The position numbers and the translations under genes were made by a program. DNA of 64,000 nucleotides from Flavobacteriaceae bacterium PS02334 (GTDB lineage Bacteria; Bacteroidota; Bacteroidia; Flavobacteriales; Flavobacteriaceae). The first letter of the stretch is position 1. Each line of letters begins with the position of its first letter. Below the pieces are notes generated by a model, which was not told the origin of the DNA, did no database searches, and saw nothing but the letters and a program-made list of their open reading frames with translations. The stretch covers positions 1-64,000 of the forward strand of contig JASCOH010000006.1 in the NCBI GenBank assembly GCA_029959295.1. The letters run 5' to 3'. This document shows positions 1 through 8,059 of this stretch, piece after piece.

Positions 1-124
1 TTGTCGTGCTGGCAACGTCTAGCATTGATGAAGTGGCAGGCGTTGTAGTGCCGATACCTACTTGTGCGTTGGCTGCGATTCCCATAAACAAAAGGGCTGC
101 GAGGGTGTAAAATTGTTTTTTCAT
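1..124 (-). CDS. VGIGTTTP-type secreted protein, N-terminal fragment (cut by window edge)
   Basis: Only the first 41 codons are inside the window. They encode a signal peptide (MKKQFYTLAALLFMGIAANA) followed by QVGIGTTTP, the N-terminal signature of a large family of secreted, often surface-associated Bacteroidota proteins. The start and signal peptide closely match the complete paralogue at 4042-5085. The leader upstream of the start (about 125-170) also matches the leader of that paralogue (a tggtataaataatt block). The next gene upstream on the same strand (433-1041) is a small secreted protein, the same arrangement as at 5318-5968. The function of the missing part is unknown. Confidence 0.85.
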   Translation of the reverse strand, partial: MKKQFYTLAALLFMGIAANAQVGIGTTTPATSSMLDVASTT

Positions 125-432
125 TTTAAATGGTATAAATAATTAATAAATTGTTTGGATTATATTTTAATTTAAAAGACCCGAAACATTTTGAGGTGTT
201 TGGTTTTTAAATATGCCTGCTATTATTATAAGAGCAGGATGTTCTCACTAAAGGAGAGATTTACTTTGTGTGGCGAAATGCCTGTTCTGGTAAATTGTAT
301 GCTGTTCATGCAATTTGTCTTCACTCCATCTTTGTGATTCCTCTTTTGTCAAAATGGCAAAATCGAGAAACGGCACTATTGAAAAGCGTGGGTTTTTTAA
401 ACGGTAAAGTTGTAGAATGACAAGTTTGCGGT

Positions 433-1041
433 TTAAGCAAAAAATGTCGGCGGACGAGAAAATAAAGCGTAATTTTTTAGCTTTTGAGATGCGTTTGGCA
501 CATTGTTGCAAACGTATTTTCTGCAGGCTTTTCGTTTTCTGAAGATCGAAATAGCCACAGCATTTGTCTGAATAAAGATGCTGGTTTTATTATTTTTTAA
601 GCTAGTAGGCGAGGGTGCCCCTACAGAAACCACCAATTGTGCTGTGGTTTTTTCTTTGTTTTTTGGAAGGGCATGAAAAAGCGCAGTATCCTTTTTTGAA
701 GCGCTTGCCATTTCCTTTGCCTTTAAAGGTTTGCTTTTTGCTATTGCTTTTTGCGCTTTTTTAAGATAAACAGTGTGGGCATTGGTAATATTGTTTTTGT
801 CGATAAAGACTTTAGCATCTTCTGAAATATATAAAACGGCATCGTTTATTTCAGAAGCCTGAGAAATATCTTTTTGTAATGTGGAGTCTTGAGAAGTAAG
901 ATTTGTTTCAGTCCCTTTTGCAATATAAAAAGAATCGCCAAAGATGGTAATTGGCAGCGTATTGATTTCTTTTCCATAGCTGCTTGCCACGGCCAAGAGG
1001 ACGAGTAAAAGCGAAGTGCAGCATTTGGAAAATTGTTTCAT
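433..1041 (-). CDS. small secreted protein of unknown function, upstream of a VGIGTTTP gene
   Basis: 202 aa from the ATG at 1041, chosen over one four codons upstream because it puts the basic MKQ at the head of a clear signal peptide (hydrophobic to about residue 23, SYG then KEIN). The mature part has short beta-prone phrases (FYIAKGT, VLYISEDAKVFI) and then a Lys/Ala-rich stretch. The last 40 residues are basic and Cys-containing and end in RPPTFFA. The similarly placed protein at 5318-5968 has FYISKNT and ends in LHPPS, so the two may be distant paralogues. I recognise no catalytic motif. Position suggests co-expression with the VGIGTTTP gene to its left; this is inference. Confidence 0.6.
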   Translation of the reverse strand: MKQFSKCCTSLLLVLLAVASSYGKEINTLPITIFGDSFYIAKGTETNLTSQDSTLQKDISQASEINDAVLYISEDAKVFIDKNNITNAHTVYLKKAQKAIAKSKPLKAKEMASASKKDTALFHALPKNKEKTTAQLVVSVGAPSPTSLKNNKTSIFIQTNAVAISIFRKRKACRKYVCNNVPNASQKLKNYALFSRPPTFFA

Positions 1042-1200
1042 TTTATTTGGCAATTAATTTAGTTCGGCATAGAATTGAATTCCGATGCAAGTTTAGGGAG
1101 TAATATTGAATTAAAAAAATAAAGTACTTAACGAATATCATATTCGTTAAGTCTTTTTTTAAGCCTTATCCCCCGTGTTTATTGAGATTATGACATTTAT

Positions 1201-2955
1201 TTAGGCTGTTTTTTTATCGCTTTGTTTTTTTAAAAAATCGATGAATTTTGAAGGTGAAATTCCTGTTTTTTGCACAAAGGCACGGTTAAAAACAGCATGC
1301 GAGGCAAAGCCACATTGCTCAGCTAGATAAGCAATTTTGTAATTTGAATAGTCAGGTTCGTTTTTTAACTTGTGAATAATATAGTCTATTCTTAAATCGT
1401 TAATATAGCCGTTAAAGTTAGTGCCCTTGTGTTTTTTAATGGCAGCGGTCAGGTAGCCGGCATTGGTGTTAAAATCGCTTGCCATGCTGCTCAAGGAAAT
1501 ATCAGTATAAAGAAAATGCTGTTTTTTTTCAAACGTGCTGAACTGTTTTTCTATTTTTTGGCTCGCTTCGTCGCTCATGGGGATAAGGGCACTTTTTTTA
1601 ATTTCGGTGTTTTGCCCGCTTTCTTTTTCTATTCCCTTTATTTCTTCTTCTTCATCTTCTTCTATTGCCAGTTTTTGCCTCATGGCTTCTTGTTCTAATT
1701 GAGCAATGACGGCAAGAAAATTCTTTTTGTCGCGCTTGGCTTTTAGTACTGCAAAGGTTATGGAGGCTATTGCCAAAACGCCTATTGCAATACTGATAAT
1801 GGTGAAAAGACTAGCTGTTTTTTTCTTCTCTGTGAGTTGCTCATTTAAAGGAGATATAATCTCTGTTTTATACAGGTTGGCAATAAATGCTGCCTTTTCT
1901 GCATAGTTTATTTTTTGAGAGGCTTCCATATATTTTTTTGAATATAAAATGGACTTCCTTGTATCGCCTAGTTTTTCAGCATTTTTGGATGCAATATTAT
2001 AAAGTTCTAGCTGGGGATTAATAAATTGGACTTTTTTTATATTGATTGCTATCGCTTTTTCACAGTACTCTAGTGATTTTTTATATTCCTTTTTCTGCTG
2101 CGAACATATAGCTAGATAATATAAAGAAAGATAGATTTCACGATTTGTTACCATATATTTTTGTGATGCGTTGATGTTTTTTATAGCATCGTCATATCTC
2201 CCACGCAGGATTAGATCAAATGTCTCTTCGGCCCAAATACCATGCGATGTATAGAATCCTTCACTTTTCAATTTCTTGACATGACGGATATAATAAGCGG
2301 CAGAATCAAGTTTTTTTTGATAATTATAATTCATTGCCAGCCAAGCACAATTATGAATTTTGGTATCTTGCAGATCTATTAGTGTTTCTTTAGGGATGTT
2401 CTGATGTGAAGAAATATAGCTGTCTATTGTTCGTATAATTGCTCGATAACCACTAGCTTCTCTCTTAAAATCTCCTATCATGCCATAGATTCTATCGCTG
2501 TTTATTGGATGTAATAATGATTTTACATAACTCTCATTAGGGTCGTGCACTTTATTCAATTTTGCTACATATTCTAATGCCTTCTCATTTTGATTGAGGT
2601 CAATATAAAAGTAGGCCATGAGCTGAAGATCTTTTTTTAAAAGATGATAATAATTGCTTTTTTGGGCATATTTTATTGACTGCTCTATTGTTTTTATAGC
2701 ATTGTCTAAATCATTATGAATGCATGCATAATATAAATCACCTATATCATAAAGTGCTATTGCTTTTATGGTGTCATGAGGGTTCCTGCTTAGGATTTCT
2801 TCTGAATAAATTTTTATAGAAGGATCCATGTTTTCAGTTGCACGTTCTGCTTTCACAAATAGCTGTTCTAAACTATATTTTGACAGCGAGTCCTTTTGTG
2901 CTGTTGCCTGAAAGGCAAGTGCTAAAAGAAATAGGAGGAAGGGGAATTTGTTCAT
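1201..2955 (-). CDS. TPR-containing AraC-family transcriptional regulator, membrane-anchored
   Basis: 584 aa. The order is an N-terminal signal-like hydrophobic segment (residues 1-19), a long helical TPR-type region (about 25-370; NEKALEYVAKL and KKSLEYCEKAIAI are typical), one transmembrane helix (about 380-405), an acidic linker (EEDEEEEIKG) and a C-terminal AraC HTH domain (about 470-580). The second helix-turn-helix carries the classical CGFASHAVFNRAFVQKTGISP pattern. Such one-piece sensors with periplasmic TPRs and a cytoplasmic AraC domain are common in Flavobacteriaceae and are thought to sense surface or periplasmic cues. The gene sits between two VGIGTTTP modules on the same strand, so control of those surface proteins is plausible but not shown. 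Confidence 0.88.
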   Translation of the reverse strand: MNKFPFLLFLLALAFQATAQKDSLSKYSLEQLFVKAERATENMDPSIKIYSEEILSRNPHDTIKAIALYDIGDLYYACIHNDLDNAIKTIEQSIKYAQKSNYYHLLKKDLQLMAYFYIDLNQNEKALEYVAKLNKVHDPNESYVKSLLHPINSDRIYGMIGDFKREASGYRAIIRTIDSYISSHQNIPKETLIDLQDTKIHNCAWLAMNYNYQKKLDSAAYYIRHVKKLKSEGFYTSHGIWAEETFDLILRGRYDDAIKNINASQKYMVTNREIYLSLYYLAICSQQKKEYKKSLEYCEKAIAINIKKVQFINPQLELYNIASKNAEKLGDTRKSILYSKKYMEASQKINYAEKAAFIANLYKTEIISPLNEQLTEKKKTASLFTIISIAIGVLAIASITFAVLKAKRDKKNFLAVIAQLEQEAMRQKLAIEEDEEEEIKGIEKESGQNTEIKKSALIPMSDEASQKIEKQFSTFEKKQHFLYTDISLSSMASDFNTNAGYLTAAIKKHKGTNFNGYINDLRIDYIIHKLKNEPDYSNYKIAYLAEQCGFASHAVFNRAFVQKTGISPSKFIDFLKKQSDKKTA

Positions 2956-3143
2956 TGTGTAAAGTGTAAGTCGCTGTTAAACAAATGTATGGATTTTATA
3001 AGAATTTTTTAAAGGTAATTAATGCTCTCAAGCTTTTCTTGGTTTTGCTATCTTTAGCTTGATAACTTCAAAACCCCGCAGGCCTAAACTTGCAGGGCAA
3101 TTTGAAGAGGAATTTCCCAGGTAATGAATCGAGAAGTACTATT

Positions 3144-3175
3144 CATTAGATGGTATAAAATAATTAATTGTTTGA
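3144..3175 (-). promoter_or_regulatory. orphan leader resembling VGIGTTTP-gene upstream region
   Basis: The block tggtataaaataatt followed by aattgttt matches the region immediately upstream of the start codons at 124 and 5085. Here it precedes an ATG (3146) that opens only 20 codons before a TAG at 3084-3086, and the stop lies in a GC-rich hairpin (3074-3096) followed by TTTT. It is either a deletion scar or a short transcript. Confidence 0.45.
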
Positions 3176-3265
3176 CTTTCGGTTTTTAAATATGCGACTA
3201 TGGAAATATCACTATGCTTACGCTAGCAGGATCAACACTCGGGATATTTAATCTTCTTGTTTCAT

Positions 3266-3374
3266 AAAAACCGGAGTGTTTTACCACTCCGGGCTTATGG
3301 CATTATTTGCGTCCACCACAGTTGCAAATAATAGCTTACAACCAACTCTAAATTAATTGTGTCTTTTTAAATAA
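3266..3374. repeat. 109-bp direct repeat, copy A
   Basis: Nearly identical to 3871-3979, 605 bp away, with only a handful of substitutions. It begins with an 8-bp perfect hairpin (CCGGAGTG, loop of six, CACTCCGG). Read on the minus strand the hairpin is followed by TTTTTAT, so it is a good intrinsic terminator for leftward transcription. The rest (cccaccacagttgcaaataa and onward) has no evident coding role. Confidence 0.9.
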
Positions 3375-3399
3375 TTCAACATTTGAGGGCTTTCCGCTT

Positions 3400-3791
3400 T
3401 TAAATGTGCCACTCATCTGTGTGCTTGTTTTCTGGTTGCAGTTGCTTGTTTTCTTTCTGCAGTCGCTTCAATTCTTTTTGCAGTTGCTTGTTTTCTAGTA
3501 GCAGTTTGCTGTTTTCATTCTGCAGTCGCTTCAATTCTTTTCACAGTTGCTTGTTTTCTAGTTGCAGTTGGCTGTTTTCTTTCTACAGTCGCTTGTTTTC
3601 TTTTTTTAGTTCTTGGTTTATTTTATGGTCTTGAATTCAAGCCCTATCACAAGCTTGTATTCTGGGCTGTTGGCGCCAAATATTGACAGGATGTAATTTT
3701 TTACTTCTGCGGCCGTCTTGTTGGTGGGATTGTATTTCTGCTGAAAACCTATTGCGAAATCAATCAGTTTTCTAAAGTTGGCACTGTTTTT
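3400..3791 (-). pseudogene. decayed gene with C-terminal leucine-heptad coiled coil
   Basis: Two minus-strand pieces are visible. The right piece (3618-3791) is open for 57 codons without a start and reads sensibly (FRKLIDFAIGF, then KTAAEVKNYILSIFG, ending EFKTIK). The left piece (3400 to about 3640), in another frame, is a heptad-repeat coiled coil built of ELKRLQKENKQLQ-like units at 21-bp DNA periodicity. It is interrupted by TAG after KENKRL and TGA after LENKQL, each where a Gln codon is expected from the repeat. The coiled-coil frame overlaps the end of the first piece (IQDHKINQELKKENKRL), suggesting one ancestral protein with a frameshift and two nonsense mutations. Many VGIGTTTP proteins end in such a coiled coil, so a dead family member is the likely origin. 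Confidence 0.6.
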
Positions 3792-3870
3792 TCATGCCCT
3801 GTTTCGGAAGTTGAAGCCCTGTTTTTTAAATTTTTTGGTTTTCTGTTTTTAGTTGGTATTCACTTTTATT

Positions 3871-3979
3871 AAAAACCGGAGTGTTTTACCACTCCGGCCT
3901 TATGGCCTTATTTGCGCCCACCACAGTTGCAAATAATAGCTTATAACTAACTTTAAATTAATTGTGTCTTTTTAAATAA
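3871..3979. repeat. 109-bp direct repeat, copy B (contains terminator for 4042-5085)
   Basis: Second copy of the 3266-3374 repeat. Its minus-strand hairpin plus T-run (3872-3897) lies about 145 bp beyond the stop codon of the VGIGTTTP gene at 4042, where a terminator for that gene would be expected. Duplication of the whole terminator region suggests that copy A once ended a second, now degraded, family member. Confidence 0.9.
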
Positions 3980-4041
3980 ACTTGCTAGTGGCAAGAACAC
4001 GATGCTTGCACTAGTCGCTAATTCATTATCCTTTGTAAAAG

Positions 4042-5085
4042 TTATGGTTGTTTATAAGTAACAAATGTTGGGCAAGAGTTGCTTTTATCAATCCACATAT
4101 CTCCATTAGAGGTCATTACAAGGGCAAATACTCTTCTTGGAGTTGTTGAAGGAAAGCTGTTTGCCGTTCCAGGAGTACCAAAATAATTCCACGTCGAATT
4201 ATAGGTATTTCCAGCCCAAGTACCTGTAGAATAATTTGCCACAATTTGTGCGTTTGCATAATTTTGGATGGCACCACTTCCTCCCAATGAAAGCGAACTA
4301 AAACGGGTTCCAGATGCAAATATGGGATACTGGAAAACTCCCCAAGCATTAGGATTTGCTGTTGGTACCGTATAATTATCATATATATAAAAAACAAAAG
4401 TTTTTCCTGCATAAGCTAACGGTGGAGGCATTGAAACCGCAAGTTGGTTAATAGATGTATTATAATTACACCTAATACCTATCAGATTATAACCAGCATC
4501 CATAGCTGATTTTACAGAAGCAACTGGGACTATATATACAGCTCCTGTGGCAGTGGCAGTAGTAATAATGAAATTATTAGTAGAAGTACCGCCAGCTGCG
4601 CAACCAGATTCTAAAGTAAATGTACCAGATCCCCCACCATTTTCAGGAGTTCCACTCCCTGATGCGTTGTTAAAACTTACGACTTCCCAAGTTGCGACCG
4701 CGCCTGTAAGACCGGTGTTTACTACTTGTGCACTTGAGCCTGAAGGTATAGACACGCTTGTGTTTGCATCAATAGTTTCAGAACCAGCTGGCTTTAGTGT
4801 CAATGCTTTTGCAGCAGTTGTGTTTTTGATGGTATAGATACGCCCTTTCATGTTGGCAACGCTTACAGGCAATGTAAATGTTCCGTCAGCTGTGCCGTTA
4901 AAAACCACATAATAATCAGTATCTGTTAAGGTGTAAGCGGCGGCTGTAATGCTGGTGTAATTTGGCGCCAATGAACCTGAAATCTGCAGGGTAGAACCTG
5001 GTGTTGTAGTGCCGATGCCCACTTGTGCGTTGGCTGTAATTGCCATTACTAAAATGGCTGCTAATGTATAAAGTTGTTTTTTCAT
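4042..5085 (-). CDS. VGIGTTTP-type secreted surface protein
   Basis: 347 aa. Signal peptide MKKQLYTLAAILVMAITANA is followed by QVGIGTTTPGSTLQISGS, the family's N-terminal signature. Residues about 40-140 form a beta-rich segment (TDYYVVFNGTADGTFTLPV, then a KNTTAAKALTLKPAG block) of the kind that recurs in these proteins. A Gly/Ser hinge (GSGTPENGGGSG) follows at about residue 142. The C-terminal 190 residues are beta-rich and aromatic (YAGKTFVFYIYDNYTVP, RVFALVMTSNGDMWIDKSNSCP), with Cys near both ends (SGCAAGG and NSCPTF) that could form a disulfide. There is no T9SS C-terminal domain or coiled coil. It is the left gene of a pair with 5318-5968. The function is unknown; I infer a secreted or outer-surface protein. 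Confidence 0.85.
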   Translation of the reverse strand: MKKQLYTLAAILVMAITANAQVGIGTTTPGSTLQISGSLAPNYTSITAAAYTLTDTDYYVVFNGTADGTFTLPVSVANMKGRIYTIKNTTAAKALTLKPAGSETIDANTSVSIPSGSSAQVVNTGLTGAVATWEVVSFNNASGSGTPENGGGSGTFTLESGCAAGGTSTNNFIITTATATGAVYIVPVASVKSAMDAGYNLIGIRCNYNTSINQLAVSMPPPLAYAGKTFVFYIYDNYTVPTANPNAWGVFQYPIFASGTRFSSLSLGGSGAIQNYANAQIVANYSTGTWAGNTYNSTWNYFGTPGTANSFPSTTPRRVFALVMTSNGDMWIDKSNSCPTFVTYKQP

Positions 5086-5317
5086 TTTGTTGGTATAAAT
5101 AATTGTTTGGATTAATTTTAATTTTTTCTGTATTAGAAATTGAACATAATTTGGTCGTAGGCGTTGACGAACACCAAATGCGGTAATTTTTTTATCTGCA
5201 AGCAGATTGACAAATAGCTCCTGCAGTCACAAAGGCCAAAGGCGTTTGCGTTTCCTGAAATAATAGCAACAGCTACAAAACTTACTACGGATATAGAAGA
5301 ACTATTAGTCTAGTTCA

Positions 5318-5968
5318 CTAGGATGGGGGGTGTAGCAGTAAGCTTTGTATAGTGTTGCTGTGCAGTGATTCTTTAAAAAAGAGCGGTGTTTTTTCAGAAT
5401 AGCCAAGGATGGCTTTTGTTTCGATTGCGGTAATGCTTTGGCTGTTTCCCATTGAAGAATTGGCTTCTGCAGTCAGGTTGGTTTCTGAAGCGCTTTTGAA
5501 CTGTGCTCCATGACCAGTGAAAAGGCTTCCTTTGTTCAAGAAAATGATACTATCTGGATCGGCATGAAGATTTCCTTTGGAAATATCAAAAATACCGCCG
5601 TTTACGACAAGTGATTGCTTAATACTCAATTCGCCGATAAGAGCTACCGTCTTCGGGTTTCTAATTTCAAGATGGCTGATAGAACTGTTGGTGCTTTTGA
5701 TCGTTCGGTTTTGGTCGCTTTTTAAAATCAGGCTTCCTTGTCCGATAACGTCAGTATTTACTAAAGTTAGGTCCCCAGTCAAGATGATGTCTGTGTTTTT
5801 TGAAATATAAAACTCAGTATTTGAAATATATAGATTGTTTTGGGAGGCAAAAATTTCAGGCTTTTGCTGAAAGAGTGAATCAGTTTCTGAGGCGTGCAAA
5901 AAACCGTTGCTCAAGAGTAGCAATGTAAGAAAAAGGCTGTATAAAAAAGCAATATACTTTTTCGCCAT
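5318..5968 (-). CDS. secreted beta-rich protein of unknown function
   Basis: 216 aa from the ATG at 5968. An in-frame ATG 17 codons upstream is rejected because MAKK heads a clean signal peptide (LYSLFLTLLLLSNGFLHAS). The mature protein has regular beta turns with alternating short strands (LYISNTEFYISKNTDIILTG, GSLILKS, LVVNGGIFDISKGNL). This resembles the right-handed beta-helix shape of cell-surface proteins, but no named domain is recognised. The last residues (LLLHPPS) recall the RPP-containing end of the protein at 433-1041, which holds the same position next to the other VGIGTTTP gene. A 232-bp gap separates it from the downstream gene, so co-transcription is possible but not certain. 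Confidence 0.65.
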   Translation of the reverse strand: MAKKYIAFLYSLFLTLLLLSNGFLHASETDSLFQQKPEIFASQNNLYISNTEFYISKNTDIILTGDLTLVNTDVIGQGSLILKSDQNRTIKSTNSSISHLEIRNPKTVALIGELSIKQSLVVNGGIFDISKGNLHADPDSIIFLNKGSLFTGHGAQFKSASETNLTAEANSSMGNSQSITAIETKAILGYSEKTPLFFKESLHSNTIQSLLLHPPS

Positions 5969-6275
5969 GATGGGCAGTTTTGATTTGTTTATGGTTAACA
6001 GCAACAAAGTTAGGCTCATTACTTAAAGAAAGTGTAAAACAAGAAAAAAGTCGATGAAATAGTTAATTTTACCGATTAAGTGCATGTTTTTCAGAAAATT
6101 CAAAAAAAAAGTACTCATTTTTGAATGGTTTTGCAGGTTGTAGCATGTCTTTTTTAAGGTCAAAAAGCACCTTTCTACTCTTGAATCTTCGTTTAGGCTC
6201 TTTGTATAAATTATTTTGAAATTGATTGGTTGTTTTAATAAATAAATTATATTTAGGTCTGAAAAAGGATAGTTT

Positions 6276-7280
6276 ATGCTGAAAAGGTACATTGCTTTCT
6301 TTATTTTTATATTGCCGTTGGCCTGCATTGCACAGCAGGTGGCTGACAGCATTAAGAAACCTCGTGCGTCTGCTGAATTTGTCGAGCTTTATGATGACGA
6401 CATCAAAGTGCGCCTTGGCTTCAGCAACAGCTTTAATTCTTTTAGGATCAAGGACGGTTCGGCCAATCTTGATTTTACGCTGATGCCCAACCAGCGCCTG
6501 CGTTCTACCCTGACTTTTATGTATAAGTTTATTGAAATTGACCTGGGCTACACGCCAGAGTTCATCCGTTTTAACAAAGACGACGAAATCAGGGGCAAGA
6601 CCAAGTTTATCAACTTTGGGACGCGCTTATATTTCAAACATTGGATGCAGAACATTCAGTATGCCAAAACAGAAGGTTTTTATGTAGATAAGGATGATTT
6701 GGGAATCACCGAAAATATATTGTTTCCTGATTTTAAAGTGCGAAAGATAGGAGGAAGCACTTCTTATATTTTTAATCCAAATTTTTCATTTCGGGCTATT
6801 TTTCTGCAGAGCGAATGGCAGAAGAAGAGCGCAGGGAGTTTTGTGCCGACCTTCAGCTATTATTTTACGCGGATAAGAGACAATAATCCAAGCGAAGACA
6901 ACAGCATTGATGTTTCTATTGGTCCTTCCTATTATTATAATTGGGTAATAAAGGAACATTTTTTAGTTGCCGCAGGCGCTTATGGTGGCCTTGGCTACAA
7001 TTATACAAAGACGACCTACAAAGACGGCATGCCTAGTGAAAAGCTGGACGGAATTTCTTTCCAGTCGCAGTTGAGGCTTACTTTGGGCTATAATTCCAAT
7101 CGGTTTTACACCGGAGCGACTGCCAGCTTCGATGCTTTTTACTATGACGCCGACCCTCGAATCCATGTGCAGGACCAGCAGCGTTTTTTTGAGTTTTATG
7201 TGGGCTACCGTTTCAAGGGGCCTGATAAAGTGGGCAAATTTTTAGACGATCCGTTGCAGGCGGTTAAGAAAACAAATTAA
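6276..7280 (+). CDS. DUF4421-type outer-membrane-associated protein
   Basis: 334 aa. Signal peptide (MLKRYIAFFIFILPLACIAQ), then a protein dominated by alternating amphipathic beta strands with aromatic girdles (FIEIDLGYTPEFI, FINFGTRLYFKHWMQN, FEFYVGYRFKG), as in the DUF4421 family of Bacteroidota. The pattern suggests a beta-barrel or outer-membrane-attached protein. The biochemical role of the family is unknown. A minus-strand gene starts about 310 bp upstream, so the 6020-6275 gap serves two diverging genes. The next gene (7291) begins 10 bp after the stop, suggesting a two-gene operon. Confidence 0.8.
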   Translation: MLKRYIAFFIFILPLACIAQQVADSIKKPRASAEFVELYDDDIKVRLGFSNSFNSFRIKDGSANLDFTLMPNQRLRSTLTFMYKFIEIDLGYTPEFIRFNKDDEIRGKTKFINFGTRLYFKHWMQNIQYAKTEGFYVDKDDLGITENILFPDFKVRKIGGSTSYIFNPNFSFRAIFLQSEWQKKSAGSFVPTFSYYFTRIRDNNPSEDNSIDVSIGPSYYYNWVIKEHFLVAAGAYGGLGYNYTKTTYKDGMPSEKLDGISFQSQLRLTLGYNSNRFYTGATASFDAFYYDADPRIHVQDQQRFFEFYVGYRFKGPDKVGKFLDDPLQAVKKTN

Positions 7281-7290
7281 AAGAAGGAAT

Positions 7291-7998
7291 ATGATATGTA
7301 AAAATTGCGGAAATACATTCGAAGGAAATTATTGCAGCAACTGCGGTCAGCCTGCAGAAACGCATGCTATAGACATGCATTTTGTAGCGCACGATCTTAG
7401 GCATGGGCTGTTTCATGTTGACGGAGGCATATTTTATTCGGCCAGGGAATTGTTCAGCAGGCCAGGACATGCCGTTCGTGACTATCTTGAGGGCAAAAGA
7501 ATCCAGCATTACAAGCCGATTTCGATGCTGATTGTTTTGGCTTCATTTTATGGCTTATTTTACCACGCCCTTGGAATCAATATTTTTAATGCAAAAACAG
7601 ACCATCTTTTTGATTACAGCGAAATCAACGAATGGATCATACACCATTTTTCAATTATCACTTTATTGATACTGCCAATAGCCTCTTTGACTTCTTTTTT
7701 GATATTTCGCAAGCAAGGATATAATTTTACGGAACATGTGATCTTGAATTCTTTTTACAGCTGCCAAAAACTTTGGGTAAGGATTTTTACGCTCCCCTTA
7801 TTTTTGCTGGTAAAAGACTCAGGTGCTTTTATGCAGTGGTTGCTGTTGCCTGATCTTGTTTTGATGCTCTGGTGTTATATGCAGTTTTTTAATAAATTGC
7901 CAAAAGCGAAGGTTTTCTTCTTGACGCTTTTAGTTGCAGTTATTACCCTGCTTTTGGTAGCGATTATATCGACAGTTATACTTTTCTTAGTTTTATGA
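7291..7998 (+). CDS. DUF3667 zinc-ribbon membrane protein
   Basis: 235 aa. The N-terminus has a zinc ribbon, CKNCG then CSNCGQP about 13 residues later. The conserved DUF3667 segment follows (HDLRHGLFHVDGG, SARELFSRPGHAVRDYLEGKR, HYKPISML), then four or five hydrophobic helices. The family is common in Flavobacteriaceae and its function is unknown; the zinc ribbon faces the cytoplasm in the likely topology. It is the second gene of a pair with the DUF4421 gene and is followed by a strong hairpin at 8012-8043. Confidence 0.88.
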   Translation: MICKNCGNTFEGNYCSNCGQPAETHAIDMHFVAHDLRHGLFHVDGGIFYSARELFSRPGHAVRDYLEGKRIQHYKPISMLIVLASFYGLFYHALGINIFNAKTDHLFDYSEINEWIIHHFSIITLLILPIASLTSFLIFRKQGYNFTEHVILNSFYSCQKLWVRIFTLPLFLLVKDSGAFMQWLLLPDLVLMLWCYMQFFNKLPKAKVFFLTLLVAVITLLLVAIISTVILFLVL

Positions 7999-8011
7999 GA
8001 TTGCTGAACAT

Positions 8012-8043
8012 AAAAAAACCTACTTCATAGAGTAGGTTTTTTT
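8012..8043. terminator. bidirectional intrinsic terminator
   Basis: A 13-bp perfect stem (8012-8024 with 8031-8043) with a six-base loop, A-run on the left and T-run on the right. It lies between the convergent DUF3667 gene and alpha/beta hydrolase and can end both transcripts. Confidence 0.9.
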
Positions 8044-8059
8044 ATAAGGCAAAAGAATA

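Larger units (their letters stand above)
2956..4041. other. 1.1-kb region without an intact gene: orphan leader, direct repeats, fossil coiled-coil gene
   Basis: No intact gene is visible. From left to right it holds a hairpin near 3074-3096, an orphan copy of the VGIGTTTP-gene leader (3144-3175), repeat copy A (3266-3374), a decayed coiled-coil reading frame (3400-3620), a 57-codon open stretch without a start (3618-3791) and repeat copy B (3871-3979). All recognisable pieces read on the minus strand, like the flanking genes. The region looks like the remains of one or more lost members of the neighbouring secreted-protein family. Confidence 0.7.

Noticed and set aside
3408-3600. Regular 21-bp tandem pattern that could be taken for a CRISPR array
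   Set aside because: The units are continuous, not separated by unique spacers, and translate to coiled-coil heptads.
3776-3795. Short MKKQCQL frame resembling the start of VGIGTTTP signal peptides
   Set aside because: It stops after seven codons and the upstream text does not match the family leader, so the resemblance is probably chance.
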